From: Bacteroidota bacterium
GTDB lineage: Bacteria; Bacteroidota; Bacteroidia; B-17B0; Aurantibacillaceae
DNA length: 39,406 nt
Direction: 5' to 3'
Assembly: GCA_025363015.1 (NCBI GenBank)
Contig: JANYEQ010000008.1
Span: 1 to 39,406, forward strand
The notes beneath the pieces were generated by a model, which was given only the letters and a program-made list of their open reading frames with translations, searched no databases and was not told the origin of the DNA. Position numbers and translations under genes: made by a program. This document shows positions 19,141 through 27,701 of this stretch, piece after piece. Position 1 is the stretch's first letter. The number at the start of each line of letters is the position of its first letter.

Positions 19141-19764
19141 ATGCTAATACATTTAAACGATACAAATATAAATTTTAAAACAATTGAGCAAATTGTAACT
19201 TGTTTAAAAAATGGTGGTATAATAATTTATCCAACCGATACTGTTTACGCATTAGGTTGCGATATTACGCAAGTAAAAGCCGTAGAACGTATTTGCAAAC
19301 TTAAAGGCATAAAACCCGAAAAAGCTAACTTTAGTTTTGTATGCAGTAACTTAAGTCATTTATCTGAATTTACGAAAGCCATACCAAATAACATTTTTAG
19401 AATAATGAAAAAAGCTTTGCCCGGCCCCTATACCTTTATTTTAGAAGCTAATGGCAATGTGCCAAAATTATTAAAACAAAATAAAAAAACAATTGGTATT
19501 AGAGTGCCTAATAATTTGATATGTAAACAAATTGTTGAAGCCCTAGGCAACCCAATTATATCCACTAGTTTACACGATAGTAGTGATGATATTTTAGAAT
19601 ATTTTAGCGATCCTGAGATGATTTACCAACAATACCAAGATAAAGTAGATATGGTAATAGATGGTGGCTTTGGTAATATTTATCCATCCACCGTTATTGA
19701 TTGTAGCACTAACGAAATTGTTGTTTTACGAGAAGGTATAGGAAGCTTGGAGGTATTGAATTAA
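19141..19764 (+). CDS. Sua5/YciO/YrdC family protein, likely threonylcarbamoyl-AMP synthase
   Basis: The family makes threonylcarbamoyl-adenylate from threonine, bicarbonate and ATP for t6A37 modification of ANN-decoding tRNAs. The 207 residues contain GGIIIYPTDTVYALGCDI, the nucleotide-binding LPGPYTFIL, and TIGIRVPNN, PIISTSLHDS and PSTVIDCS in family order. The usual KGRP segment is replaced by LKGIKPEKANFSFVC, which is closer to the YciO-like branch whose role is less certain, so I do not assign tsaC. No Sua5 C-terminal domain is present. TACCTTTA at 19129-19136 resembles a promoter -7 box and ends four bases before the ATG. Confidence 0.85.
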   Translation: MLIHLNDTNINFKTIEQIVTCLKNGGIIIYPTDTVYALGCDITQVKAVERICKLKGIKPEKANFSFVCSNLSHLSEFTKAIPNNIFRIMKKALPGPYTFILEANGNVPKLLKQNKKTIGIRVPNNLICKQIVEALGNPIISTSLHDSSDDILEYFSDPEMIYQQYQDKVDMVIDGGFGNIYPSTVIDCSTNEIVVLREGIGSLEVLN

Positions 19765-19829
19765 AAGTTAAAAAAAAGTTTCAATAATTTTTTGATTGTA
19801 ACTTGATGTTTAAAATACAAGTGTTAAAA

Positions 19830-19860
19830 TTTGAATTTTGACTTAATTTTTATATATTTG
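19830..19860 (+). promoter_or_regulatory. consensus Bacteroidota promoter for the metal/haem-like cluster
   Basis: TTTG at 19830-19833 is followed after exactly 19 bases by TATATTTG at 19853-19860, a full match to the TTTG / TAnnTTTG promoter pair known from Bacteroides and Flavobacterium. The ATG of the next gene is 13 bases beyond the -7 box, so the leader would be under 10 bases. Confidence 0.75.
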
Positions 19861-19873
19861 ATTTTTATAAACT

Positions 19874-20212
19874 ATGTTTAAAAATAATTACATAAAAATT
19901 TTAACATCATTTTTATTGGTGTTAATGACTTTGTGGGTAGCAACCCCAAAGGTTTATGTGCATAATTTATTAAATCATAATCACGATGCCTCTGTTAACA
20001 TTAGTGGTCAAACTAAAGTGGATAATAAAAATACAGACGATTGTGATTTTGAAAAATACAATACCCCTTCTTATTTTAATGTGTTTAAATTTTTAAACAA
20101 TTTTATACCTTCAAAGCCTCATAGTACCATTAAAGTTTTTAAAACTACATTAAAACCATCTACTACTTCTCACGCAATTTATTTATTGCGGGCACCTCCA
20201 ATTTCCGCTTAA
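19874..20212 (+). CDS. small exported His-containing protein of unknown function
   Basis: This 112-residue protein has an N-terminal hydrophobic segment (ILTSFLLVLMTLWVA, ~9-23) that acts as a signal peptide or anchor. A histidine cluster, VHNLLNHNHDAS, follows directly, then a DCDF motif, a basic hydrophobic middle and the C-terminus YLLRAPPISA. I do not recognise a named family with confidence. The layout (signal, His cluster, CDF, terminal RAPP or RGPP) recalls small metal-linked envelope proteins that precede TonB receptors. A consensus promoter lies directly upstream and the TonB receptor starts 159 bp downstream, so a joint role in metal uptake or sensing is an inference. Confidence 0.7.
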   Translation: MFKNNYIKILTSFLLVLMTLWVATPKVYVHNLLNHNHDASVNISGQTKVDNKNTDDCDFEKYNTPSYFNVFKFLNNFIPSKPHSTIKVFKTTLKPSTTSHAIYLLRAPPISA

Positions 20213-20349
20213 AAGTTATTTAATTTTTTTACACTACCTACTCTTTAATATTAGTAATTAATAGTGTTGTAATTTTTTAACTTTTTAAAAAAAGAATTTA
20301 TTTTATAATTCTAAAAAAACATCCATTATTTTATTAAAAAAAACTAAAT

Positions 20350-20364
20350 CAATTGTAACAATTG
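20350..20364. promoter_or_regulatory. 7-1-7 palindrome before the TonB receptor gene
   Basis: CAATTGT, one A, then ACAATTG: a perfect 7-1-7 inverted repeat ending eight bases before the ATG at 20372. The 7-1-7 layout is typical of Fur-family operators (Fur, Zur, PerR), although the sequence is not a classical Fur box. An 11-base core, TTGTAACAATT, recurs at 19076-19086. No regulator gene is in the window. Confidence 0.5.
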
Positions 20365-20371
20365 TTTAAAC

Positions 20372-22708
20372 ATGTTTTTAAAAAAACAAATAGTACTTTA
20401 TATATTAACCTTAATGTGCATTTTAATAAAAGCACAAGATTGTGGGCTTGCTTTAAAAGGGCATGTAATAGACGATGACAATAACGAACATTTAGGGTTT
20501 GCCATTGTAAAATTAATAGCGCCACAAAAAATTATTCAAACAAACGAAAATGGCGAGTTTGTATTTGATAATTTATGCGAAGGAAACTACCAATTATTTG
20601 TTCAGCACGTTGGTTGTAAAGACACTTTAATTAATGTAATACTTAATTCAAAATCAAAAAAAATAGCTATAAAGTTGCCACATAGTATTAATAATTTAGG
20701 CGAAATTGATGTAATGGATAAACGTATAGAAATGAAAAAAACACAAACTGTTAACCAATTAACCCCTGAAGAAATTCAAAACTCTAAAGGGCAAAATTTG
20801 GGCGACGTTTTAAAAAACATTACAGGCGTTACTGTTTTAAATACAGGCGCAACTATATCAAAACCTATGATACATGGCATGCAAGGTTATCGACTATTAA
20901 TTTTAAATAATGGCATTAGGCAAGAGGGGCAACAGTGGGGTAACGAGCATGCCCCAGAAATAGACCCATTTGTAGCTCAAAAATTTTCAGTAATAAAAGG
21001 TGTTAATGCCATACGTTATGGCAGTGATGCCATTGCTGGTGTTGTATTAGTAGAGCCAAATGAATTACCCGATACAGCTGCTGTAACTGGCGAAATAAAT
21101 ATAGTAGGTTTAAGTAATGGTCAAACAGGAGCTGCATCAGCCATGTTACAGGGCTATTTTGATAAAATAAAAGGCTTTAGTTGGCGCGTGCAAGGCACTT
21201 TAAAAAAAGGTGGCACAATTAAATCGCCTTTATATTATTTAAGTAATACAGGTGCAGAAGAACAAAATTTTTCTTACGCTTTAGGTTATCATCATAAAAA
21301 ATGGGGTGCAGAAGCGTATTACTCGCAATTTAATACACGCATTGGTATTTTTACAGGAAGCCATATTGGTAATTTAAACGATTTACAAAATGCACTCACT
21401 CGCACCAAACCTATTGATAGCTTGGCAACATTCACATATAATATTAACCGAGCCTACCAACAAACGGCACACGAATTAATAAAGGGCTTGGCACATTACC
21501 ATTTTTCAACTAAATGGCGTGCGAAAGTGCAGTATGCTTGGCAATATAATTTACGTAAAGAATTTGATATACGACGATTAACACCTACCGAAAAAGAAAC
21601 AGGAATAATTGCACCAGATTTAGATTTATCAATTACCTCGCAAACCCTTGATGGTATTATTGAACACGATAATATAAATTCGTTTAGAGGAATGTTTGGC
21701 GCAAGTTATATGTTGCAAAAAAACGTGTATCAAGGTAGGTTTTTTTTACCTAATTATATAAACAACACCTGGGGTACTTTTGCTACTGAACGCTATGTGT
21801 TACCACATTTAGAAGTTGAGCTAGGCATACGTTACGACGAAAAAAAATTAGATTCTTATTTTTATGAAACAACCATTTGGACAAAACATTTTAAAAGTTT
21901 TAAAAATTTTACTTATAACGGTGGCTTTATTTATAAACCAAGTACTAGTTTTAATGTATTTGTAAATGCTGGTAAAGCGTGGCGTGCCCCAGCCCCCAAC
22001 GAATTATATAGCAATGGCATTCATCAAGGTATAGGGGCTATTGAGCGCGGTAACGATAGTTTAAAAACAGAAACGTGTTATAATATTACAACTACAGGCA
22101 TTTATAAATCAAAGCAACTAAGTATTGAAGCCACTATTTATCATAATCAATTTAATAATTTTATTTATTTAAACCCTTCTAATACATTAGAGTTAACTAT
22201 TCGAGGCTCGTTTCCAGTATTTTATACTAAGCAAGATAATGTTAGAATTAGCGGTATAGATTTTAGAACTGATTATTCATTTAACAACTATTTTTCGATA
22301 ACCCTAAAGGGGATGATTGTAAGAGCATGGAATTACAGCATTAACGATTACTTAATATATATGCCAAGCGATAGAGGCGATCTGCAATTAAAAATTAATT
22401 TGCCATGCACTAAAGTATTAAAAAATAATTCCTTCCAGTTAACCAATGTCTTTGTAGCTAAGCAATGGCGTACTGCCTCAGGTGCAGATTTTGCGCCTCC
22501 ACCTGCCGCCTATTATTTATTAGGCTTTAATATAGGGACAGAATTAAACATTAAAAAACAAAAATTGCTATTACATTTTAGCGCTACTAATTTATTAAAT
22601 GTCCGTTACCGCGAGTACTTAGATAGGTTTAGATATTACGCTGATGCTGCAGGTGTATCGTACAATATTAAATTAACACTACCATTAACGCTATATGATA
22701 AAAAATAA
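20372..22708 (+). CDS. TonB-dependent outer-membrane receptor with N-terminal CarboxypepD_reg domain
   Basis: The 778-residue protein has a signal peptide (IVLYILTLMCILIKAQ), a carboxypeptidase-regulatory-like domain at ~26-108 (LKGHVIDDDNNEHLGFAIVK, then ENGEFVFDNLCEGNY), and a plug at ~125-230 (LTPEEIQNSKGQNLGDVLKN, ITGVTVLNTG, VIKGVNAIRYGSDAIAGVV). The beta-barrel follows to the C-terminus, with LLHFSATNLLNVRYREYLDR in the typical last third. Such receptors import metal chelates, haem, vitamins or glycans using TonB energy. No SusD partner is present, which argues against a glycan locus. The small His-containing protein upstream and the two lipoproteins downstream suggest metal or haem; similarity to ZnuD-type receptors is only an impression. 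Confidence 0.9.
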   Translation: MFLKKQIVLYILTLMCILIKAQDCGLALKGHVIDDDNNEHLGFAIVKLIAPQKIIQTNENGEFVFDNLCEGNYQLFVQHVGCKDTLINVILNSKSKKIAIKLPHSINNLGEIDVMDKRIEMKKTQTVNQLTPEEIQNSKGQNLGDVLKNITGVTVLNTGATISKPMIHGMQGYRLLILNNGIRQEGQQWGNEHAPEIDPFVAQKFSVIKGVNAIRYGSDAIAGVVLVEPNELPDTAAVTGEINIVGLSNGQTGAASAMLQGYFDKIKGFSWRVQGTLKKGGTIKSPLYYLSNTGAEEQNFSYALGYHHKKWGAEAYYSQFNTRIGIFTGSHIGNLNDLQNALTRTKPIDSLATFTYNINRAYQQTAHELIKGLAHYHFSTKWRAKVQYAWQYNLRKEFDIRRLTPTEKETGIIAPDLDLSITSQTLDGIIEHDNINSFRGMFGASYMLQKNVYQGRFFLPNYINNTWGTFATERYVLPHLEVELGIRYDEKKLDSYFYETTIWTKHFKSFKNFTYNGGFIYKPSTSFNVFVNAGKAWRAPAPNELYSNGIHQGIGAIERGNDSLKTETCYNITTTGIYKSKQLSIEATIYHNQFNNFIYLNPSNTLELTIRGSFPVFYTKQDNVRISGIDFRTDYSFNNYFSITLKGMIVRAWNYSINDYLIYMPSDRGDLQLKINLPCTKVLKNNSFQLTNVFVAKQWRTASGADFAPPPAAYYLLGFNIGTELNIKKQKLLLHFSATNLLNVRYREYLDRFRYYADAAGVSYNIKLTLPLTLYDKK

Positions 22709-22713
22709 ACATA

Positions 22714-22797
22714 AACCACTAAGACACAAAATTCACAGCGAAAGCATAAAGAAAATAAGCCTTTGTGAAACTTACGCCCTTAGTGCCTCAGTGGTAA
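22714..22797. repeat. degenerate long inverted repeat (MITE-like intergenic element)
   Basis: ACCACTAAGACAC near the left end (22715-22728) is roughly the reverse complement of CTTAGTGCCTCAGTGGT near the right end (22779-22795), and an inner TTCACA (22732-22737) faces TGTGAA (22764-22769). Together they fold into an imperfect ~84-base hairpin filling most of the gap between the receptor and lipoprotein genes. From memory it resembles an element with a CCACTAAGGCAC-like motif that is common between Bacteroidota genes. Confidence 0.7.
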
Positions 22798-22845
22798 AGT
22801 AAAACAAACAACTCAGATAAATATAACCCTAAAACAAAAAAGAAA

Positions 22846-23538
22846 ATGAAAAAAACAATTAAATTAACTACCTATGCAGTAGTTGCATTAGCCTTAACTT
22901 TTATGGCCTGTAAAAAGAAAAAAAATCAACCAACACCTGAAACCCCGGCAGTCATTCAAAATCTACCCGAAGTAATTACCACACTTCGTATTTATATTTG
23001 GGATTCTATTACAAATATTGCTATTACTGGCTCGCCCTTTAGTTTTAAAGACCCTGATGGCATTAATGGCACTCAAATTGGCACATTTTTAAATAACGGT
23101 ACCGATTCTGTTATTACCTTAACATCAAACACCACTTATAAAACCCGTGTAGTAATTTTAGATGAAACAAAAAATCCAACCGATTCTACCTCTAATATTG
23201 TAGCTGGCGCTGAAAGTGACCAGCACATGTTTTTTTATAATGGCGACCCAACAAATAATGCTACTAACAATGGCAATACCATTATTAAAAGTGGTTACCC
23301 TAATTACAGTGTAAAACTAAATGGGTCTAACATTCGTTTACGTTATACCGATGTAGATATAAACACTACCACAACACGAAACATTGGCTTAAATACTTAT
23401 TTAAAAACTTCTACATCAACCACAGGAACTAAGTATCCATTTATTACTACACTTCGCCACCAACCTGGCGTTAAAGATGGCACTTACGCTCCAGGTGAAA
23501 CCGATATTGAAATAAATTTTAAAATAAAAGTTAATTAA
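22846..23538 (+). CDS. lipoprotein of a TonB-receptor-associated family
   Basis: This 230-residue protein has a lipoprotein signal (VVALALTFMAC, lipidated cysteine at C22), followed by a Lys-rich and Pro-rich linker. The mature domain has alternating strands with conserved-looking blocks VITTLRIYIWD, SFKDPDGING, LTSNTTYKTRVVILDE, ESDQHMFFY and the ending ETDIEINFKIKV. I recall lipoproteins with this pattern (VITT, FKDPDG, EHQFFY, GETDIEV) next to metal-type TonB receptors in other Bacteroidota, but their role is not established to my knowledge. It lies 137 bp after the receptor gene, separated by the long inverted repeat. A surface or periplasmic binding role for the same ligand is inferred. 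Confidence 0.8.
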   Translation: MKKTIKLTTYAVVALALTFMACKKKKNQPTPETPAVIQNLPEVITTLRIYIWDSITNIAITGSPFSFKDPDGINGTQIGTFLNNGTDSVITLTSNTTYKTRVVILDETKNPTDSTSNIVAGAESDQHMFFYNGDPTNNATNNGNTIIKSGYPNYSVKLNGSNIRLRYTDVDINTTTTRNIGLNTYLKTSTSTTGTKYPFITTLRHQPGVKDGTYAPGETDIEINFKIKVN

Positions 23539-23586
23539 CAATAATATAAATTATATCTTATTAAATTTGTTATATAAAATTATTAG

Positions 23587-24081
23587 TTGAAAAACTCAAA
23601 AACATATGCGTTATTATTTAGCACTGTTATTATTTGCATAACACTTTTTTGTTGTACAAAAAAAGTAGGTAAAAACCCATTGTTAGCCTACTCTGATTTA
23701 GCTTTGTTTGATAGCACCAATAATCAAAATTACAAATACTATAAAAATAAACCCGATACCCTATTATCTGGCATACATGGCCCACATGGCACATTTAAAC
23801 TCAGGTTTAATAGCATTGCGTATGCCGTTTTAACGGATGCAGGTAAACTTCCGCTGAGTTCTACATTTCCTGAAGGCTCGTTTATTGTTAAAGATGTTTA
23901 TAAAAACAATCAAATTGATATTTATGCTTATATGTATAAACATAATAATACTTGGCTTTGGGGCGAGGTAAAAAGTAATGGCACTTTTATTAGTAAAATA
24001 AAAGACGGACAAAATGTATGTGTAGGATGCCACAGCCAAACAGGTAATAGAGATTTAGTAGTGGCTTTTAATTTTTATTAA
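23587..24081 (+). CDS. cytochrome P460-like haem lipoprotein
   Basis: The 164-residue protein starts with TTG, because no in-frame ATG precedes the signal sequence (LLFSTVIICITLFCC, lipobox cysteine near C23). The domain resembles cytochrome P460: FPEGSFIVKDVYKN (K102 lies where family members have a conserved Lys), IDIYAYMYK, WLWGEVKSNG, and a terminal c-type haem motif C145-V-G-C148-H149. P460-family proteins bind haem c and, in ammonia oxidisers, oxidise hydroxylamine; many relatives have no known function, and a lysine-haem crosslink cannot be judged from sequence. It starts 48 bp after the preceding lipoprotein gene, in the same direction, and converges with the helicase gene with only 6 bp between stops. 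Confidence 0.75.
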   Translation: MKNSKTYALLFSTVIICITLFCCTKKVGKNPLLAYSDLALFDSTNNQNYKYYKNKPDTLLSGIHGPHGTFKLRFNSIAYAVLTDAGKLPLSSTFPEGSFIVKDVYKNNQIDIYAYMYKHNNTWLWGEVKSNGTFISKIKDGQNVCVGCHSQTGNRDLVVAFNFY

Positions 24082-24087
24082 TTTTTT

Positions 24088-25515
24088 TTATTCAAAAAAA
24101 ACGTTGTTAAAATTAACAAGGTATACTTTTTCAGTAGCGCGCGTTAAGGCGGTGTAAAGCCAGCGTATAAAACCTTCATCTACATTTTCGTCGCTTAAAT
24201 AACCTTGGTCTATAAATACAATAGGCCACTGCCCCCCTTGCGATTTGTGGCAAGTTATAGCATAACTAAATTTTACTTGCAAAGCATTGTAATAAGGGCT
24301 GTTTTTAACAAAATGCATTCTTAGTGCTTTTGAGGGCTCATTACTGGCATCGGCTAGTACGTTATTATATAATTTTTTTTGGTCTTCGGTAGTTAACGCT
24401 GGGCTATCGGTACATAAGCAATCGGTAATTATTTTTACATATTGTTCAGGTAAGTTCGGGTAATCAATAAAGCTAAGTACACATTCACAAAAATGAAAAT
24501 CGTAAATAGTTTCGCGCTTAATAATTTTTGTTATTTGTGCCATATCGCCGTTAGCAATAAAACCTGCTTCGCCATTGGTTTCAGGCAACCAAAAATAATT
24601 ATTTTTTACAACCATTAAATTATCGCCTGCACACAAATCTTCATCAAAATATTTTATTCGGTTTCTAAAATTTTGATTAAATAAATTGGCTCGCTTATTA
24701 CTACGGGTAATAATAATTACATTTTCTTCGCCAAAATTACTAACAGCGCTATTAATAGTATCTTCTAATTCTTCGCCATTTAATTGAACAACATCGGGTG
24801 TACAAATTAATTTTGGTAAGCTAAAAATAGCATTGGTTAAATTATTCCGCAGGTTAGTAGCGTTTAATAAAATGCCACTTTCTAAGCGTTGACGAGCTAC
24901 TTCGGTTAATTCAAATAAAAAAATATTTAAATGAAACGTACTTTTTAAATAATTAGGATTTAAGGCTGGGCTATCGTTACTACCCACGGGTGGTAATTGA
25001 GCGGTATCTCCAATTAAAATAAGTTTACAATTTACACCGCTATAAACGTATTCAAATAAATTTTCTAATAAATTATTAAATACTTGCTGGCCGCCACCAC
25101 TATCGGCACTTATCATCGATGCTTCATCAACAATAAACAAGGTATTGCGGTGCATATTTTGAGCCAAGGTAAAGTACACTATACCATCGGCACCTGTTTG
25201 TTTTTTAAATATTTTTTTATGAATGGTATTGGCCGTTAAGCCAGAGTAATTACCCAATACCTTTGCCGCACGGCCTGTTGGAGCTAGTAATACACTACGC
25301 CATTTTACAGTAGGTAATGCTTTTGTAAATGCTGAAATTAAATTTGTTTTACCTGTACCCGCATAGCCTTTTAATATAAATACACTACGTTCGTATTTAT
25401 TAAAAATAAATTTACAAATTTTAGTAATAGCAATAGTTTGCTGGGCATTAGGCGTAAAAGGTAAATTACTTTTTACAACACTTTCAAAATTACTTATGGC
25501 TGTTTGTGCTAACAT
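24088..25515 (-). CDS. RecD/PIF1-like superfamily 1 DNA helicase
   Basis: The 475-residue protein is an ATP-dependent helicase of the SF1B (RecD/Pif1, 5'-3') group. It has Walker A GYAGTGKT at 50-57, motif Ia APTGRAAKVL, Walker B LFIVDEASMI and motif III LILIGDTAQLPPVG. The C-terminal UvrD-like second half has ITCHKSQGGQWPIVFID and WLYTALTRATEKVYLV (motifs V and VI). The protein is short and lacks the N-terminal domains of RecD2 or RecD, and no recB or recC is nearby, so it likely works alone in repair or recombination. It is separated from the osmC-like gene upstream by only 10 bp and may be co-transcribed with it. Confidence 0.88.
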   Translation of the reverse strand: MLAQTAISNFESVVKSNLPFTPNAQQTIAITKICKFIFNKYERSVFILKGYAGTGKTNLISAFTKALPTVKWRSVLLAPTGRAAKVLGNYSGLTANTIHKKIFKKQTGADGIVYFTLAQNMHRNTLFIVDEASMISADSGGGQQVFNNLLENLFEYVYSGVNCKLILIGDTAQLPPVGSNDSPALNPNYLKSTFHLNIFLFELTEVARQRLESGILLNATNLRNNLTNAIFSLPKLICTPDVVQLNGEELEDTINSAVSNFGEENVIIITRSNKRANLFNQNFRNRIKYFDEDLCAGDNLMVVKNNYFWLPETNGEAGFIANGDMAQITKIIKRETIYDFHFCECVLSFIDYPNLPEQYVKIITDCLCTDSPALTTEDQKKLYNNVLADASNEPSKALRMHFVKNSPYYNALQVKFSYAITCHKSQGGQWPIVFIDQGYLSDENVDEGFIRWLYTALTRATEKVYLVNFNNVFFE

Positions 25516-25525
25516 TTATGTAATA

Positions 25526-25933
25526 CTACCAAACAAAGGCTATTACTTGTTTTAAATCGGGGTGTAAACTTTTAGCTACAGGGCATGTATATGCTGCATG
25601 CTCATATATATTTTTTTCTTTATCGTTAAAATTATTTTTAGGAAACGTTAAGGTAATATGTATTTCTCCTATTCTTCTGGGTTCGGCATACATAATTTTT
25701 GTAACCTCGGCTATTGTACCATCTATTGGCGTAATACCTTCTTTTAGGGCTACAATTCCCATTATCGAAATCATACAACTTGCTAAGGCTGTGGCTACTA
25801 AATCAGTTGGCGAAAATGCTTCGCCCTTACCATGATTATCTTTTGGGGCATCGGTAAAAATTTTGGTGTTGGATTGTAGGTGGGTGGCTTGCGTTCGTAA
25901 TTGGCCTAAATAAGTTACATTACTAGTAATCAT
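25526..25933 (-). CDS. OsmC-family peroxide-reducing protein
   Basis: The 135-residue protein fits the OsmC/Ohr/YhfA family, small thiol peroxidases acting on organic hydroperoxides. The two cysteines expected for the redox pair are visible: one in LASCMISIMGIVAL on the central helix and one in HAAYTCPVAKSLHPDL near the C-terminus. The N-terminal KDNHGKGEAFSPTDLVATAL block is typical of the family. The C-terminal pattern TCPVAKSLHPD is closer to the YhfA-like branch than to Ohr. It is the first gene of a likely two-gene unit with the helicase and is divergent from the gene at 25993. Confidence 0.9.
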   Translation of the reverse strand: MITSNVTYLGQLRTQATHLQSNTKIFTDAPKDNHGKGEAFSPTDLVATALASCMISIMGIVALKEGITPIDGTIAEVTKIMYAEPRRIGEIHITLTFPKNNFNDKEKNIYEHAAYTCPVAKSLHPDLKQVIAFVW

Positions 25934-25979
25934 ATAATTTTTATTTTAAATATAAGCTTAATTATTAGCTTAAATGTAT

Positions 25980-25987
25980 TAATTTTG
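25980..25987 (+). promoter_or_regulatory. promoter -7 box for the gene at 25993
   Basis: TAATTTTG matches TAnnTTTG exactly and ends only five bases before the ATG at 25993. If used, transcription would begin at or within a few bases of the start codon, giving a leaderless or nearly leaderless mRNA. No -33 TTTG is at the usual spacing. Confidence 0.45.
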
Positions 25988-25992
25988 TTGTA

Positions 25993-26763
25993 ATGTTTAA
26001 AAGACTGCTTTTTATAGGTTTAGCTTTAATTTTTGGTTTGCAATTTAATTTTGCACAACAAAATACAGTAGGTGCTGGCGAAGAAAGTGGTAGCACCTTA
26101 AATATACTTTACCGCAACGATGCTACTGCTAAAATTTATGCTAATACAAGAGGCTTGGGGATACTATATCGCCGAGGTAAGCACATTACAGCAAAAACAC
26201 GTTCGTTTTACGAAATAGATGTTCAGTCTCTAAAATCGCCAAAAGAAATAAAAGTAAAGGGTGAAGCTCAAAATAATAAACGCTTTGTATATGGCAAATT
26301 AAACAGTGTATTTTTATTAAGAGGCTCAGTAGGTGTACAAAATATTATTTTTTCTAAAGCCGATTTAAAAGCTGTTGAAGTACGTTTTTCATACTCATTA
26401 GGAGGTGTGTTAGCTTTTGCAAAGCCTTATTACTACCAAATAGCAACTTCTACTCCATCTTCTAACACCACCGCCAATGCACCTTTAGCTAAATTTAACG
26501 AGGCCGATTTTACTACCGATAGTGTTATAGGACGAGGAAAATTTAGCGATGGCTTAGCCGAAACAAAAATATACCCAGGTATTAGCGGTAAGTTTAATTT
26601 AAGTTTTGAGTATGCCAATTACACTAATTTAATTAGAGCTATTGAAACGGGTATTTCTATTGATTATTTTCCAAATGCCTTGCCAATTATGGCTCGTAAT
26701 CCTCGCGAAAATTTAATAATTACGTTTCATGTAGGGTTTGTATTTGGCAAAAAATGGATTTAG
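25993..26763 (+). CDS. conserved-looking exported protein, probably beta-barrel, unknown function
   Basis: This 256-residue protein has a signal peptide (LLFIGLALIFGLQFNFAQ, ending near residue 21). The mature part contains many short alternating strands (TRGLGILYRRGKHITAKTRS, YGKLNSVFLLRGSVGVQ, VRFSYSLGGVLAFAKPYYY), Gly and aromatic rich, and ends in FHVGFVFGKKWI, like an outer-membrane barrel with an aromatic end. I do not recognise a named family. It precedes lipA by 67 bp on the same strand, but nothing links the two functionally. Confidence 0.75.
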   Translation: MFKRLLFIGLALIFGLQFNFAQQNTVGAGEESGSTLNILYRNDATAKIYANTRGLGILYRRGKHITAKTRSFYEIDVQSLKSPKEIKVKGEAQNNKRFVYGKLNSVFLLRGSVGVQNIIFSKADLKAVEVRFSYSLGGVLAFAKPYYYQIATSTPSSNTTANAPLAKFNEADFTTDSVIGRGKFSDGLAETKIYPGISGKFNLSFEYANYTNLIRAIETGISIDYFPNALPIMARNPRENLIITFHVGFVFGKKWI

Positions 26764-26830
26764 TGAACGACTAATTCACATTTGGAAAACAAATAAATTT
26801 ATAAAAGCTTAGTAATAAAGATATTTTGAA

Positions 26831-27694
26831 ATGGAACTTACAACTCAAACCCCTAAATTAAAAAAGCCCGATTGGTTACGCGTAAAATTACCTACCGGAG
26901 CCGAGTATGTTAAGGTACGAGGTATTGTTAGCGAACACAAACTACACACCATTTGCGAAAGCGGAAATTGCCCTAATATGGGCGAATGTTGGGGTGCCGG
27001 CACTGCCACCTTTATGATTTTAGGTAATATTTGCACCCGTAGTTGTGGATTTTGTGCCGTAGCCACAGGTAGGCCATTGCCTGCAGATTGGGACGAGCCA
27101 AAACGCATTGCTAACTCAGTAAAACTAATGGGGGTAAAACATTGTGTTATTACCAGCGTGGATAGAGATGATTTAAAAGATGGAGGGTCGATAATTTGGG
27201 CCGAAACTATTAAAGCAATTAGAGAAATTAGCCCCGATACAAAATTTGAATGTTTAATACCCGATTTTGCTGGTAAGTGGGAAAACCTACAACGTATTAT
27301 TGATGTAAAACCAGATATTGTATCGCATAATATTGAAACCGTAAGGCGTTTAACAGCTCAAGTACGTATACAAGCTAAATACGATAGAAGTATGGAAGTT
27401 TTAAAACGCTTAGATGAAGCCGATGTAAAAACCAAATGTGGTTTAATGGTGGGCTTGGGCGAAACCGAAAATGAAATTTATGAAACTATTGATGATTTAG
27501 TAGCTGTTAAATGCGATGTATTAACCATAGGGCAATATTTACAGCCAACACCAAAACATTTACCAGTAGCACGTTTTGTGCATCCTGATGAATTTAAAAA
27601 ATACCGAGAATATGCGCTTAATAGAAACTTTAAGTTTGTAGAAAGTGGTCCTTTAGTTCGCTCAAGTTACCACGCTGAAAAGCATATTTTTTAA
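26831..27694 (+). CDS. lipA: lipoyl synthase
   Basis: This radical SAM enzyme inserts two sulfurs into protein-bound octanoyl groups to form lipoate on pyruvate and 2-oxoglutarate dehydrogenase E2 subunits and on GcvH. The 287 residues are full length. The auxiliary [4Fe-4S] ligands are C42, C47 and C53 in [12 protein letters not shown]. The radical SAM cluster ligands are C68, C72 and C75 in CTRSCGFC. The C-terminal RSSY motif (277-280), which binds the auxiliary cluster through serine, is present. No lipB lies alongside. The stop codon is 7 bp from that of the convergent ppx gene. Confidence 0.97.
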   Translation: MELTTQTPKLKKPDWLRVKLPTGAEYVKVRGIVSEHKLHTICESGNCPNMGECWGAGTATFMILGNICTRSCGFCAVATGRPLPADWDEPKRIANSVKLMGVKHCVITSVDRDDLKDGGSIIWAETIKAIREISPDTKFECLIPDFAGKWENLQRIIDVKPDIVSHNIETVRRLTAQVRIQAKYDRSMEVLKRLDEADVKTKCGLMVGLGETENEIYETIDDLVAVKCDVLTIGQYLQPTPKHLPVARFVHPDEFKKYREYALNRNFKFVESGPLVRSSYHAEKHIF

Positions 27695-27701
27695 ATTTTT
27701 T

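Noticed and set aside
20372-22708. Naming the TonB receptor ZnuD
   Set aside because: No His-rich barrel loops or a zinc regulator gene are visible; the substrate cannot be fixed from sequence.
20372-22708. Glycan-uptake (PUL/SusCD) locus
   Set aside because: No SusD, glycoside hydrolase or regulator lies beside the receptor, and the receptor is shorter than typical SusC proteins.
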